Source: Haemonchus contortus
Lineage: Eukaryota > Nematoda > Chromadorea > Rhabditida > Trichostrongylidae
Length of the DNA stretch: 64,000 bases
Reading direction: 5' to 3'
Assembly: GCA_000469685.2 (NCBI GenBank)
Contig: LS997565.1
Location: 20,729,240 to 20,793,239, forward strand
Part shown: one piece after another, positions 28,660 to 40,500 of the stretch
Position numbering within the stretch: position 1 is the first letter of the stretch
Layout of the letters: every line of letters begins with the position of its first letter
Program-made: the position numbers and the translations under genes
Notes under the pieces: model-generated
Told to the model about the DNA's origin: nothing
Database searches by the model: none
The model's input: only the letters and a program-made list of their open reading frames with translations

Positions 28660-31600
28660 GTGAGTTTTTTGGTGAATTCAGGGAAAGCTGTTTTTTCGTG
28701 AACATGAGAAGTTGGCATAGTTCTAGGAGTTTACAGCCATATTTACCTTTCGCTTTTATCTCGGTAATTGCTCATTTCGTGTACTTTTTATGTTATTTTT
28801 TAGCATTTACTCATTTATTTGTTTATTATGCACACAGGGTGCGCCATCGGCATCGGGAAGTACTAAAACAATATGAAAAATACCAACAGAATCCAAATAT
28901 TATTTAATATAATCATGCTTTCCAGGTTGAATAAAGAGGCTTTTGATCTTGGAGCAAAAAAGCGGACTACGTTCCCGTAGATCGTGAAATGGTGATACAG
29001 AAGAAACGAAAGGAGTTGGAAATGGCGATTCATGATGCGTTTTTGAGGTTGTCTACCCCTTCTTTTTACATTTTGTTTGATTTACTACCAGCGTCTGAAA
29101 TGAGACACTATCCAACGCGAAGCAGTTTAGATTTATGGCCAATTTAATGCGTGGGTATCAGTCCTTTTTGAAGCCGATCAAATGCGCACCAGCAAGTGTG
29201 AGTGCTACCGACACTGGGAATCTTTTCGATCTTGACGGCTTTCTGAAGTCTAGAGATAAATCTGGAGTAGAATTTTTCAGAAGGTACGGCTCTAAGGTTG
29301 CATATTTTCTGGGAGGGTTTTCATCTTCATCTGCAGGTTTGGCGCTACTCAATCTTTTATCCGTTTTATCGAAGAACGTAGCTTCATATCGGACAAGAGC
29401 ACATATAACGCTTTCTTTGATGATTGTATAGCCAAAGTTGATATGAGTGGTGAGTGAATTACAGAGCTCAAGAGTCATTTGCTTCAGAATACATATTCTC
29501 ATCATTCCAGAAGGGAACGATGTTCCTCTTCTAGAGTCCGACTCTTCTGCCCATTTGAACAATACTTCCGTAAGTGACATTGCTTATATTCCTTCTCTCC
29601 GTTTTGTTGAGGCAGTAGAAACTAACTAGCGTCATTTTATCCAATTTTCTTTTTGATTGAGACTATGAGACATGGTTTGCAGGTGTTCATCGCACCCCCG
29701 GAGCCAATTATTGATCCCGCTACTGGACTTGAGCGTGAATTCAGATATGAACGGTTCCCTCGTCGTTTGGATCCCGCACTATTCCAGCTCGATCAACTGA
29801 ATTTGAATCGCACCACAGACCAACACACAGTTCCTGTGCAATACGGTACGCACAGAGTGGTCTGAATTTCCTCTTGTCACAGAATCAAATTTGGTGCAGG
29901 CTTGCATTGCTTAGCACTATGAAAAAACACTCCCGTTCTACTAATGTTTTTGCTCATGTCTCATTATTGGAAATAGGTAAAAGGCATGTTTGGAACGGTG
30001 CTGACAAATTATAAGTTTCTCAAGATTTCCTTGAGAAAATCACGGTGTTTTTAGTGGACATTTTCTCCTGGTTAGAGGGGAGGGGGATAAGTTTTCGTTC
30101 ATTGTCCTTGATGCATTGAATCTAGCTTGTCCTTGAGTTTTAACCCTCATGAACATTCTACTTTTACATAACAGGTTTGGTTCCAGAACATAATCGGTGT
30201 GCTGCTGTTCGTACGAAGCCAGAAATGAAATCGTCTATACTTGCTGCGACCAACTCAGTGCGAACGAATCCTTTGCATTGGCCAAAGACACTCCTTTTTT
30301 ATGCCTATTCGTTATGGTTTATGCAGTTACCTAGCCTCGTCTCCATCGCCCCAAATAAACGAAAGATTCTGTTATTGGCTTTTCATGTGGGTATCATGAT
30401 TCATTGTGCTTCTTTTTACAAATCTGGTTCAAAGCAATATGCAATCTTTAGATACTGGATAGAATGGAACACACAGAGGTTTTTCCTTTGGATCAAGTTT
30501 GTTACCGTATTCTGATTGAGCTGTGCGGCGAATGCGGAGAACCTTCTCTAGCTGTCAAGGTGCTTCAAGTGAGTGAGCATGTAAAAATTGCTGTCGCTGT
30601 TGTTGTGGTCTTTGTTTTTGGCTCTATTTTTTTAAAAGATTCTCTATCGTTCTGCAGGCAATGCATCGTGCAGGAGTTGAACAAAATGCCGTTACCTACG
30701 GGATTTATCACCGCGCAGTGCTGAATGCGAAGTGGCCTACTTCCTCACGACAACGCGCCATATCGGCATGGGCTATATTACGGTTGGCATTTCTTTATTG
30801 GAAGCATTTGATATATTTTTGAGTGTACACAGTGAAATGGTTTTAGATTGCCGAAGCCATTTACCTAGTTCTTTTATCCTTTCTTTAGTCCTTTTATGTC
30901 CCCGAATTTTTAGGCTGCATCTGCAAGTTATCACCAAATTCAAAATGTGCATCAGATCTAACGCACATAATCCGTATCCTTCCGTAGCAGACACACAATC
31001 AGTGAGTGATAGTGGATATCACAGCGATAAAGCAGCCGAAGAAAAGCGTCTGGTAAATTTGCTCATGTTTTACAAGATCAGGTTACGACCTCTTTTAAAT
31101 GAATTCTCCCAGGAAGCGCTCGAGTTGGAAACGAAGCCCTACGTTATTTCATACGAACCCGTCCAGCCTACTGCAACTTGTGATGTAAGTTCTATTCTTG
31201 CGACCTATATCAAGGAAAATAAGTAGAAAGAATTGTTTTCAACTGAATTTCTTTGTTTTTTCTCGCCATGGTACATAACTTTCAGGAAATCCCTTCTAAA
31301 ATCGATCCCTTGGATCCTCTTGGAGCTCTTTCGAGTGCAGAAACTCCAAAAACTCCAAGCACGCCGAAGGTAATCGAGTGAGCGTATTTTACAAGTATGA
31401 GTATCAACATTAGCTCTACTTAATTTTAGCTATCTTCAAATTACATGCCAATGAGTCCTAGCAGAGCCAAGTTTATGGCTGAATTAGAATCCACTCCTTT
31501 CGCCAATGAGTTTAATATCAAATCGGAGAGTAAGGTGCAGTTGCAGTTAATGTTTCTTCCAGTTTAGGGCTGTCTAGACTTGTGAGAGGTTTTTTTGTTC

Positions 31601-34600
31601 TAGACACCGAACAAATCCCTCGGTTGGTTGAAAGGAATCACAAATAGCCCAATAATGAAGATGATCCGCAGTCAGACTTTCGGTTGGTTTGCGTTCCTTA
31701 CAGTTTAGATCAATTTTGATTCCATCATAGTAGTGTTCACGACGAAAAATTGTCGAGAACACTGCCTTGAACGTTGTAGAGTGTTTCTAGAAAGTCCAAA
31801 GCCTCCAGATCCTGAAGCTCAAGGAATGTCGGTCAGCCCGAGTCTTCATGCTATCGTCAATCAAGTATGGAAAGGGTACGATGACGTTCGCATGGATGGC
31901 AAGTTTCACTTTCATTTGATCTTGATCTCGAACATGATTTAAACTTCTAAGATTAGAAGAAAATATCGTGACAAAATTTTATCCTGTTATTTTTTTGCTG
32001 TTCAGCTGTGTCTTCTAAGCTGAAGCTGGGAGTCTCCTCATTGGTACGTGAAGTTAAAAGCCTCAATCGGTCGTATCGTGAACGAGGTAGCGGAACCATT
32101 TTCGGCGATGATTCGGTATGTGCTCAGTTTAAAAGTCATCAGTCACTGTTTCATCTTCCATACTAGTGATTCCGATTCTTTTTACCACCACTTTTTGATA
32201 ACGGCTGCTTATGTTTCGTGTGCATCGAACGTTAAGCTCAAATTCGGAATGAAATTTTAGCTTTTCACATTCTTGCTTTTCTTCAGTAATTTCCAAGACT
32301 AACACGAAACTTTTTACTTCGTCTTCTTTCAGTATATTAAACCATACTCTTCCACTGCTGTGAGACACTCTAGCGTATTGCAAAATTATGAGTGCTCTTA
32401 TTTCTGAGCTTCATCCGATTGGCAGTAATAAGCAGTTTTCGGAAATGAGCCCTATCGCTCACTTCTTGGCATTAATGCTTTCCTCAGATATGTTACTGCA
32501 CTCACGACCATGTACACCTGTGAGCATGCTCGTTTTCCTACCTTTGTGGTAGAGGTACTCAAGAATTTCCCTTCCTCACGTAGTCCCTTTCTTGTACTAC
32601 TTTCTTATCTGGTACCGTGTGTTATACCAGCTATGCTGCTCCACTTTTGTCTGCATGAGCTCTTCAAGATGTCGCTGGGAAACCTCACCAAAGATAGTCA
32701 CTGATGATATCCTAGATTTGGAAACTGATAGCAAGCATAAGCGAGGGTTTGAGCAACGCTCTTCTCTTCACTTCTCGGCCATTCTCGGTGGGATCTCATT
32801 CTGTGACGAATGTTTGTTCCCTTCACGTTGTTTAAGTTGAACAGAACAAGCAGTGTCCATAGTTCTGTTTCTTCGTTTTCCAATCTCTCATTCCCTCTAT
32901 ACGTTCGCCTTCACATAACCCGCCCGTGTTGCAAGTACGACAGATTGTTCTAATCAGCAGTTGAAGCTAAGAGTGATAGCTTTTTCGAATGCAGAGAAGG
33001 GTTTACTAAAGAAAGTTTTGGAGTGACCTTAAATTTGCACATTGCTTCAATTTTGGATTCAGTTCTACTTTATATTTCAGCCAACATTCCACTGCGTAAT
33101 CTGTCACTCATTATTCTCAAGGCCTGTAAAGTGCCCTTTAGTTGTGCTAATTGTAAATAATAAATTTCAATATCTGCGGTTGCGAGGGTTAATTATAAAT
33201 AACAAGCAAAGCAAGTAGGTTCTTTATCTAAACGAGTCTAATTTTATCAGGACGATGACACAGTGGATATAGATGAAGAAGACAATGCGTACCAACTCGA
33301 TTGCGGCAAAGCGGACTCTATTCTAAATGATGATTGGTGGCTTAAAGAGGTCAGTTCAGAAAAGCTGACAACTGTTCATAACTCCATAACAGCTGTTTAG
33401 GTATACTTGCAACTTCGTCGAAATGAACTGCGCAAGTTGGAGAGGGACGAAGCGAGAGAGGAGACTTTTCGCTCTGGTATCGTCGATGTAACACTTTCGT
33501 CATGTACGCCGTGCCCAAACTGCCGAATGATGATATACGACGAGGAGATTATGTCGGGGTGGAAAGTAAGCGAAGATTGAGTTAAATTCAGATCATTTTT
33601 TGAATCAATTTTTTGATTAGCGACTTTTTAAGGTGGATGATCAAAATCTCAATACTGTCTGCCCATATTGTTTCCCAGAAGACGAAGGAAAACCTGGAAC
33701 TGAGCGGAATGGGGTAATGATTTATTCAATTTTTGAATTTAATTTCAATTTCAATTTTAATGCGAAAATGTTCGATGAATTAACGTCGTAGATAATTTAC
33801 TTTTGCATACATTCTCCTCCCCAGTAATTAAGAGTGGAACCATCTGAATTGAAAATTCCACGCCGAACGGAAACACCTTTTTGGCTGATTCGCAAACAAC
33901 TTTTGCTAGATTTCGAGAATTGACCTCATAGGTCAGCGCTCGGAATCCTTGATTACATGTGTCGAAGGTAAAACTCAATCCAAAATGGTCGAAATGAATT
34001 CGAAACGTTTTCGGTAATCATTCGATAGAGGAGCTTTTTTGGTTATCGTCACTTATTTCGGCATTCTTTCTTCTTGATCTTCTTAGATCTTAATAAGTTC
34101 TTTGGAATACGATATAGTTTGCTTTATAGATCAGTTAACATATTATTTTATATAACCCTTCATAAATACAGAAAAGCGTGGAGTTTCCAGTTCTTTCTCT
34201 GGTTTGTCCCTCAAAAATCAAGTGCTGTCGCTTTGTCACCTCCGAGTCGGTCCTTTAAATTTATATTCAATTTCAATTTTCATAGCTCTATTGAACCTCA
34301 GCCAGGTTTTCAGATCAGCCATATCAGCAGAGTTTTTCTAGAAATTAAAAAATTTTAAGTTTGTTATACGAAAGCATTCTCACAGATCTTCGCCCCAAGG
34401 CTCACAGTCCATATCGAGAGGCGAAATAAACCGACAACCAGTTGGTACCGTCTGAATACATTCGATGCAGATTTACAGGTTTCTTTATTCCTTTTTATGC
34501 AGTCATACTCTCGATTTCATGTAAATCATTTTTAGCAAGGTACACCAGCTTCAACGCCAGGTGCTGCGGAGGATATCTGTGTCTCGTATGTAAGTCCTCT

Positions 34601-35486
34601 GGTACTTCGTCGCGAGGTGGAGACGCTTCTGGCTGCCGATTTGTACGCCTTGAAGGTACTGGTGTGAATTTGATGGTCAGTAAAATATGAACCAAATTCA
34701 ATCTTTCAAGGATCCTCAGATTATGACAAGTCATCCAGTTGTCTTCTGGAATCTGGTGTTTTACCTTCGACGACTTTCGTTGCCATCGCATCTCTATATG
34801 CAAGTTGATTGCATTGTGTTCTTGAAACAGTGTTTACATACATTTTGTCCAGGTGGATATCACCTCGGGCACATGTACGATGTGTCTATGATCGTCCTCT
34901 TGATCATGTTGGTCCCACTCCTCTTTATCTCGTGAATCCAAATCATAAGGTAATTATTTCTTTGTTTGAGGTACAATTTACACATAATCTCTACAATACA
35001 TGAAGATTGATAGTTGCGTAAAAGTGGGAAAGATGTTAGTGTTCAGTTTGTATCACAAGAAAAACTGAGTCGCTCGTTACCTGTTTGGAAAACTGTAACT
35101 CAATCAGTACAAGACAACCGGTTATTTACTGCAATCCAAACACTCATCAATGATAGCCGAAGAGTAACTGAAAACGGACAGATCGCTCTCGGTCCTCATT
35201 TTCCGGTATTCAGGTAATAATTCTACATCTTATCGTGTTTCGTGAAAATCAAGGTATTTTGTTTTGTGTGGCAAATGAACTACCCCTAAAATTTTAGGGA
35301 TATACAATTTGCCAGTTTGGATGTATTTGGTCGTGCTCTTTTGAGAGACAGTCTGGATAAGCAGTACATTGAGGAGTACCACAAACTTCCACCTCGTATT
35401 ATGTGTATCATGCCGCACCAAGATAGACCTCAGAGTCCCGTGGAGCGTGCCTGTCGTAAAGTTTTCCTTCCTTTAGATCTGTTCTG
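25051..35486 (+). CDS. DENND4: DENND4-type protein (Rab guanine-nucleotide exchange factor family), about 41 exons
   Basis: DENND4 proteins activate Rab GTPases (Rab10 in animals) in membrane traffic. Domain order matches the family. The N-terminus reads [19 protein letters not shown]-like part has [20 protein letters not shown] and [18 protein letters not shown]. The DENN modules include [17 protein letters not shown] and [19 protein letters not shown]. The dDENN-like part has GYQSFLKPI and [23 protein letters not shown]-like helices follow ([40 protein letters not shown]), then a serine-rich linker. The conserved C-terminal block has [20 protein letters not shown] and [13 protein letters not shown]. 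The family is usually 1500-1900 residues, which fits. Exons are listed in the three region entries. Phases join throughout except one frame break in exon 15 and an unresolved stretch 32520-33250. Two introns need GC donors. Confidence 0.93.
28926..31534 (+). other. DENND4: DENND4 exons 15-26: dDENN and PPR-like region
   Basis: Exons: 28926-29047 (frame break), 29131-29283, 29337-29449, 29511-29569, 29683-29845, 30175-30386, 30452-30568, 30658-30782, 30914-31052, 31113-31184, 31286-31369, 31430-31534. Exon 15 reads [13 protein letters not shown] and then shifts. After one added base in the A6 run at 28956-28961 it continues [20 protein letters not shown] and joins the next exon in phase. The exon at 30175 carries [19 protein letters not shown], a strongly conserved DENND4 signature before the PPR-like part. 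Confidence 0.82.
31604..35486 (+). other. DENND4: DENND4 exons 27-41: linker and conserved C-terminus
   Basis: Exons: 31604-31682, 31782-31898 (GC donor), 32006-32115, 32333-32374, 32436-32519, about 32631-32750 (uncertain end), 33251-33349, 33401-33565, 33633-33713, 34386-34478, 34536-34655, 34711-34799 (GC donor), 34853-34949, 35014-35213, 35298-35486 with stop TGA. The four cysteines of CTPCPNC plus a downstream CPYC look like a zinc-binding pair shared with the family. The 670 bp intron before 34386 and the 32750-33250 stretch show no further exon that I trust. Confidence 0.8.
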
Positions 35487-37536
35487 ATCCTTACGGGTTT
35501 TATATAGTAGATTGCCGATGTGATAAATTTCCCTTAGTTTGCTGGATTCTGAATCATTACTCGCCCTCGAGAGTTCCTTGAATTGTTATTGAAACGATCT
35601 CGGTGTAGTCTGTTATGAAGAAGCTGGTATGGTGCTGTGTTTCTCTTTTTATTGTTATTTCTTCACATTTGTTCGTGAATCTCAGCGAAATCTGCTTTTC
35701 GAATTGGGCTTGCTCCAGTATAGAATTGCTTCGAACTGTGCTCTAAGTATATCCAACTTTAATTGCTTCAGATATTTGAGGTACACCAATTAGAAGTTTT
35801 TTTTTTGCTATAAGTAGATTTTTAGAGTGGCACCAAATTTGTAGCGCTAATATGACGCAGTCCATGATGATGTGGTACGTATTGCTAAATGCTATTAATA
35901 GACGAATTTCTGGTTTAGCAAATGGCTCTACGGTTTTCATGGCATTTAATGCGCTATCGAGGGGTGAGTAGCCTCTGGATCAGTACCGAACTAGTCTTTA
36001 AAGTTTATGCGTGTCTTTTCCTTTCGCTTCAATGTTATAGCTTTGCGTAATCGTCAATTTCTCTCCGTTCCTATCCGCTGTGATGATTGTATTACATTTT
36101 CCTTAGTTGTGGTCAGTTCGTTGACTCGTGATTTAGATTGGTCTACTCCTTCACTTTCTATAGTCTCTTTCCTATGTTGCTGTGTATAGTTCGCGTCACG
36201 ATTTGCACCATTTTCATTGTGATAAACATAAGTTCTATGTTTCCAAATGATTCACCTCACGTCGATTCGGAAATGTTATTTAACAAAGCATAGGCTATTG
36301 TTCTTACTATTTGCTCATTTGAAGGTAGCTCTAACTGATTTGCTAGCTTGCCATGCTTAGTGATTGTTTGATACGGATGCTCGTCCTAATTGGTCGGTCG
36401 GTTGTCGGTGATCAATACGACCATGATATTCCAGGAAGAACTCAATTAAGTGTTCGCACTCTCTTTGTCCTGTTTGCTCAGCGCCTTCTGGTAGTATTAT
36501 AGTTACTAGAGTGGGGTGTTCTGTATTGGGAATGTAATTCTTGAGGCCCTATGATGATTTGTGTTTGGCTGTTCCATGGTATTTTGTGGAACATTTTGAA
36601 CACTCAACGGCCCTTGGCTTATTCAATACTCGACACTCACAAATGCGAAAAAGTCTGCGACTTTTTGTGCTAGCAATCTTTGGTTCGCAATCCTGTGCCT
36701 TCGGATAATGGGAGATGTGAGGTCTTCTTGGAATCGTTCGGCAAGTGTTGCCGAGGTTGGACTGATTTGTTTAACTAGTGCTCATCTCTTCCTGTAGTGG
36801 GCTTTTCAAAAGGGAACTAGGAAGTTTTTCTCAATGCATTGCTCGTTCCGGTGCGTGTTCCGCCTCCTGTGACCAGGGAACTGTTTTCATGTTGCAGACA
36901 GCACAACTCAAGTCAAAACATCATTAGATGTCATATACGGTTTATAACTTCTTCCATAACATCTTAGAGAACTCAATATTAAGGGAAGGACGCGTAGAGG
37001 AACTAGGTTGCTCTTGGGGCTGTGTGATCCACCCGCGGCCACACTCTTCAAACGCGAATAGCGAGTGGCTGACCATTTTCGTGGGCTGTTCTTAGCAGCA
37101 ACCCGCAAAGATGAGTCCCCATCCGCTAAACACGTTCAAGAAGCGCGTTTGCCATTATGTTAACTCAGGGCAATTTTGCGTCAACTTATCTTTGCAGATG
37201 GGACCTGTGTCTTACGGAGTCTCTTGCGTCTTTCTCCTGTGGTTGGTAAAGGTGACGGTACTTACTTTCGAATTCCAACGACAAACGTATTTCATAAGAC
37301 GGCAGCAGCCGTATCCTTCCACTGGAATTCCAACTTTCCCTCCATAGTGCTCGACTGCGCGCGATTGGGTGCGGCGAGCGCGAAGAAGTACCCTTCGCGC
37401 TACTGGTAGAGGCTAGCTACTGGTTTTTCGTGGTTCATCAATATTCGCTGCGGTTTAGCAGCGAATATTGAGAAACGGTCAATCGCGTTCGCTAACGTTA
37501 TATAGGACGGGATAATATCGAAAATTCAGGCGGTCA
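35487..37536. other. No gene recognised between DENND4 and the TSEN54-like gene
   Basis: Mostly AT-rich with short frames. The 36890-37440 part is more GC-rich and ends in a small hairpin, CAATATTCGCTGC against GCAGCGAATATTG (37439-37470). No polyadenylation signal stands out near the DENND4 stop. Confidence 0.4.
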
Positions 37537-40500
37537 ATGGACAAAGAAGAAGATGCAGCAGTTCATTCAGCGAAACGTCATTGTGGACTTGGGAGTCAAA
37601 ACGCGGCTGAGGCAGAGCCTTCCAAAAGCAACACACAAGATATGCGTAGTATGTTTGAAACTTTGTGCTTCAATTACCAATGATAAGTATCACCTATCTT
37701 GATAATGCTTACTCTCTAATAGCTGACCTTCAAAAAGAAAACTTAGGCCTATATTCGATAAGATTGTGCTATGACGTTACGTGCTTTATATTAAAACCAG
37801 TCGGTTTGCCCGGCTGACGCCGTGCTTACCTTCTTCCTATGGCGGAATTGTAATAATTGGCTAATGCTCCGCTCGTTCTTTGAACAAATAATATTTTCCG
37901 AAGTTTGACACAGGCTAACAGAGCAGTGCAAATCGTATTTAGTGTAAGTCGGTGCTTACGCCTTTAATCGGAAGCCCCGATATTTTGCTCACAGTAATGA
38001 TTCAACTGTTAGGTAAACAAAGCCCTGAGCGGTACTCACAAATGTTTCGAGTGATGATAACTTTTTCTTTACAGACGTATCGTTAGTTGAAAGTTCCAGG
38101 CAACTGACGGTCGGTTAAGTTCCGTCGCAAATGATATCGAACAAAGGGGTTCCTACTACATTGAGTCACAAACCTTGCTGTGTAGCGGTCGTAATCTAAT
38201 AGCAAGAAATTAAGATCATGTCCTATCTTATTAAAATGCCGAGGTTCTACTGTTAATACGTAAAGCTGTAATCCTACCAAATTTGAACTATTCAGGTCCA
38301 TGGGGGAGGAGTTATGGATTCCCGCTCAACCTTTATTTCGCGCACGCCCCCCCCCCGTCCCCCCTCCCCCCGTAGGCGGAGTTCGGTCCTGACACCTGAG
38401 TGTTCCCATCCTCCCCCTCCCCCCCCCCCCCCCCCCGCTCCCCCGTACTCCTACCAAAATTGAACTTTCTAGGTCTTCGGGAACAGCAGTTATGAATTTG
38501 CGGTTGAAAATTTCTATCGCGCACGCTGCGCTTCGCCCCCTGCAGGCGTAGTCTGCCCTGCTACTTGCTATAAGTATTCGAATAATCTCCTGTACACCTA
38601 CCAAGTTTGATTCTCTAGGTCCACGGGAACAGGCGTTATGAATTTACATCCGAACACACACACACAAACTATATATAGTGAGACCAGTCGGGCCGCCCGG
38701 CTAACGATCTCACTATATATAGTTTGTGTGTGTGTGTGTGTGTTCGGATGTTTAAAATGTTTTTTTTTTCGCTGAGCGAGAGTATAGACTATCAAATGCA
38801 TCCAAAGATGTACCTCCTTTTCTCTACATCATTAATTGTGAATCCAACATTATTACCGGTCGGATAAGTTTTGCTAACAAGGGAAGGATCCCAAGTCGAA
38901 GGGGCCTTTCAGAATGAGACCTACTCTGCTATACGTATTTTTTGATGCTGATTTCGAATCTGCATTCAAAATCTGCCAAACGATTCTCTGAACAAATTAT
39001 GGAGGTGGTCTCCGGAGAGCGCGCTCAACAGGAGAAAGCACAAAAGACATGGTCGCCGGCAGCACAGCGGTAGTGACCTCTGGAGTAGAGGTAAACGTGA
39101 CGCTTCATAGGCATGGGACCGGGGATCGGATTTGATGGACGACACCGTTTTTGCGTTTTGCAGGACTTTTTCCTCCGGCTTGTAGAAATCTTTTTATGTT
39201 AGTTTTACCGCCTTCGGCGACTTTTTGTATGCTCGGGGTAAATCAGTTACTACTTAAACAGTCTGGCATCTACTCTAACCACCAACTTGGCAAAAATTCT
39301 GTTCTTATACATTTCGAATTCACTGTAGGATAATTTTTACCTGTTATAGGCAGATGTGATAATCTAGCACGAAATGATTAAAATAAATTTTTTCATAATG
39401 AGCGCAACGGATGAGAAGAATTTTGCCGAAGGCTGTTCCTTCACAATCCCTTACTGCACCAGATAGAAAGCAGAACTATGAAGGCGTCACAAAATCACCT
39501 GGATGTGTGCTCAAGAAGCCGGCGGCGGGTTCATAAGAAAGGGAAAAACCTCTCAGGAGTACAGAATTGGAAGTACACAAGTAACAGTAAACAAAGAATT
39601 GGATGGCGAGTATAAACGCAAAACTTGAGATCACCAATACGTATGAGGTGATACGTAGTACATATTGGCCAATGGGTACCTATTAAAGCTCGGTTGATTC
39701 ACTTCGTTGTGGAAGACCGTTTTGACAACAACCGGTTCACCTCGAGCATTCAAAAAGTCGCCGAAGGCGGTAAAACTAACATAAAAAGATTTCTACAAGC
39801 CGGAGGAAAAAGTCCTGCAAAATGCAAAAACGGTGTCGCCCATCAAATCCGATCCCTGGTCCCATGCCTATAAAGCGTCACGCCTACCTCTACTCCAAGC
39901 CGCCACTGCTGGACTACCGGCGACCATGTCTTATGTGCTTTCTCCTGAGGACCCGCTCTCCAGAGACCACCTCCACAACTTCGTTCAGAGAATCGTTTGG
40001 CAGATTTTGAATACAGATTCGATATCAGCATCAAAAAATACGTATAGCAGTGTAGGTCTCATTTCAAATGGCCACTTCGACTTGTGATCCTTCCCTTGTA
40101 AGAATGATATCAAAGCAAAGAGAAACCGTGATCTTTTACTTAATCGCGAACTCTGCTGGGTAGCGGTCGTAATCTAATAGCAAGAAGTGAACCAAATTCA
40201 TCTCCTTATAATCACACAACTTAACCTTCTTGTCGAATGAAACATATCAAAAGTCAAAGCTAGATCGAACAAAGGCGCTAGGAGGTGATTGGTGAGTGGA
40301 TCTTCTTCTCTAAGACAGACCTCTTCTATCGTCAGTGTTCCCATCGTGCACCCTCCTATTGATTGCTCTCTCCAACTCCACGGGATCAGGAATTATGGAT
40401 TTCCACTCATTTATTTCGCGAAATCCCGTTCCTTTGGGGCGTAGTCCAGCCCTACTACTCACCATAAGTGTTCCCACACTGCCTCCTACTAAGTTCGAAC

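Noticed and set aside
28820..28910. Possible extra DENND4 exon ([17 protein letters not shown])
   Set aside because: It runs into a stop with no donor, and the neighbouring exons (28498-28659 and 28926-29047) already join in phase.
31053..31112. Reading through from 31052 to 31226 as one exon
   Set aside because: The stretch is open, but a GTAAAT donor and a TCCCAG acceptor remove it in phase, which fits the pattern of short introns around it. Retention cannot be excluded.
38326..38604. Gly/Arg-rich minus-strand frames of 60-90 codons
   Set aside because: They arise from long C-runs inside the 155 bp repeat array. No motif is present and the frames overlap each other.
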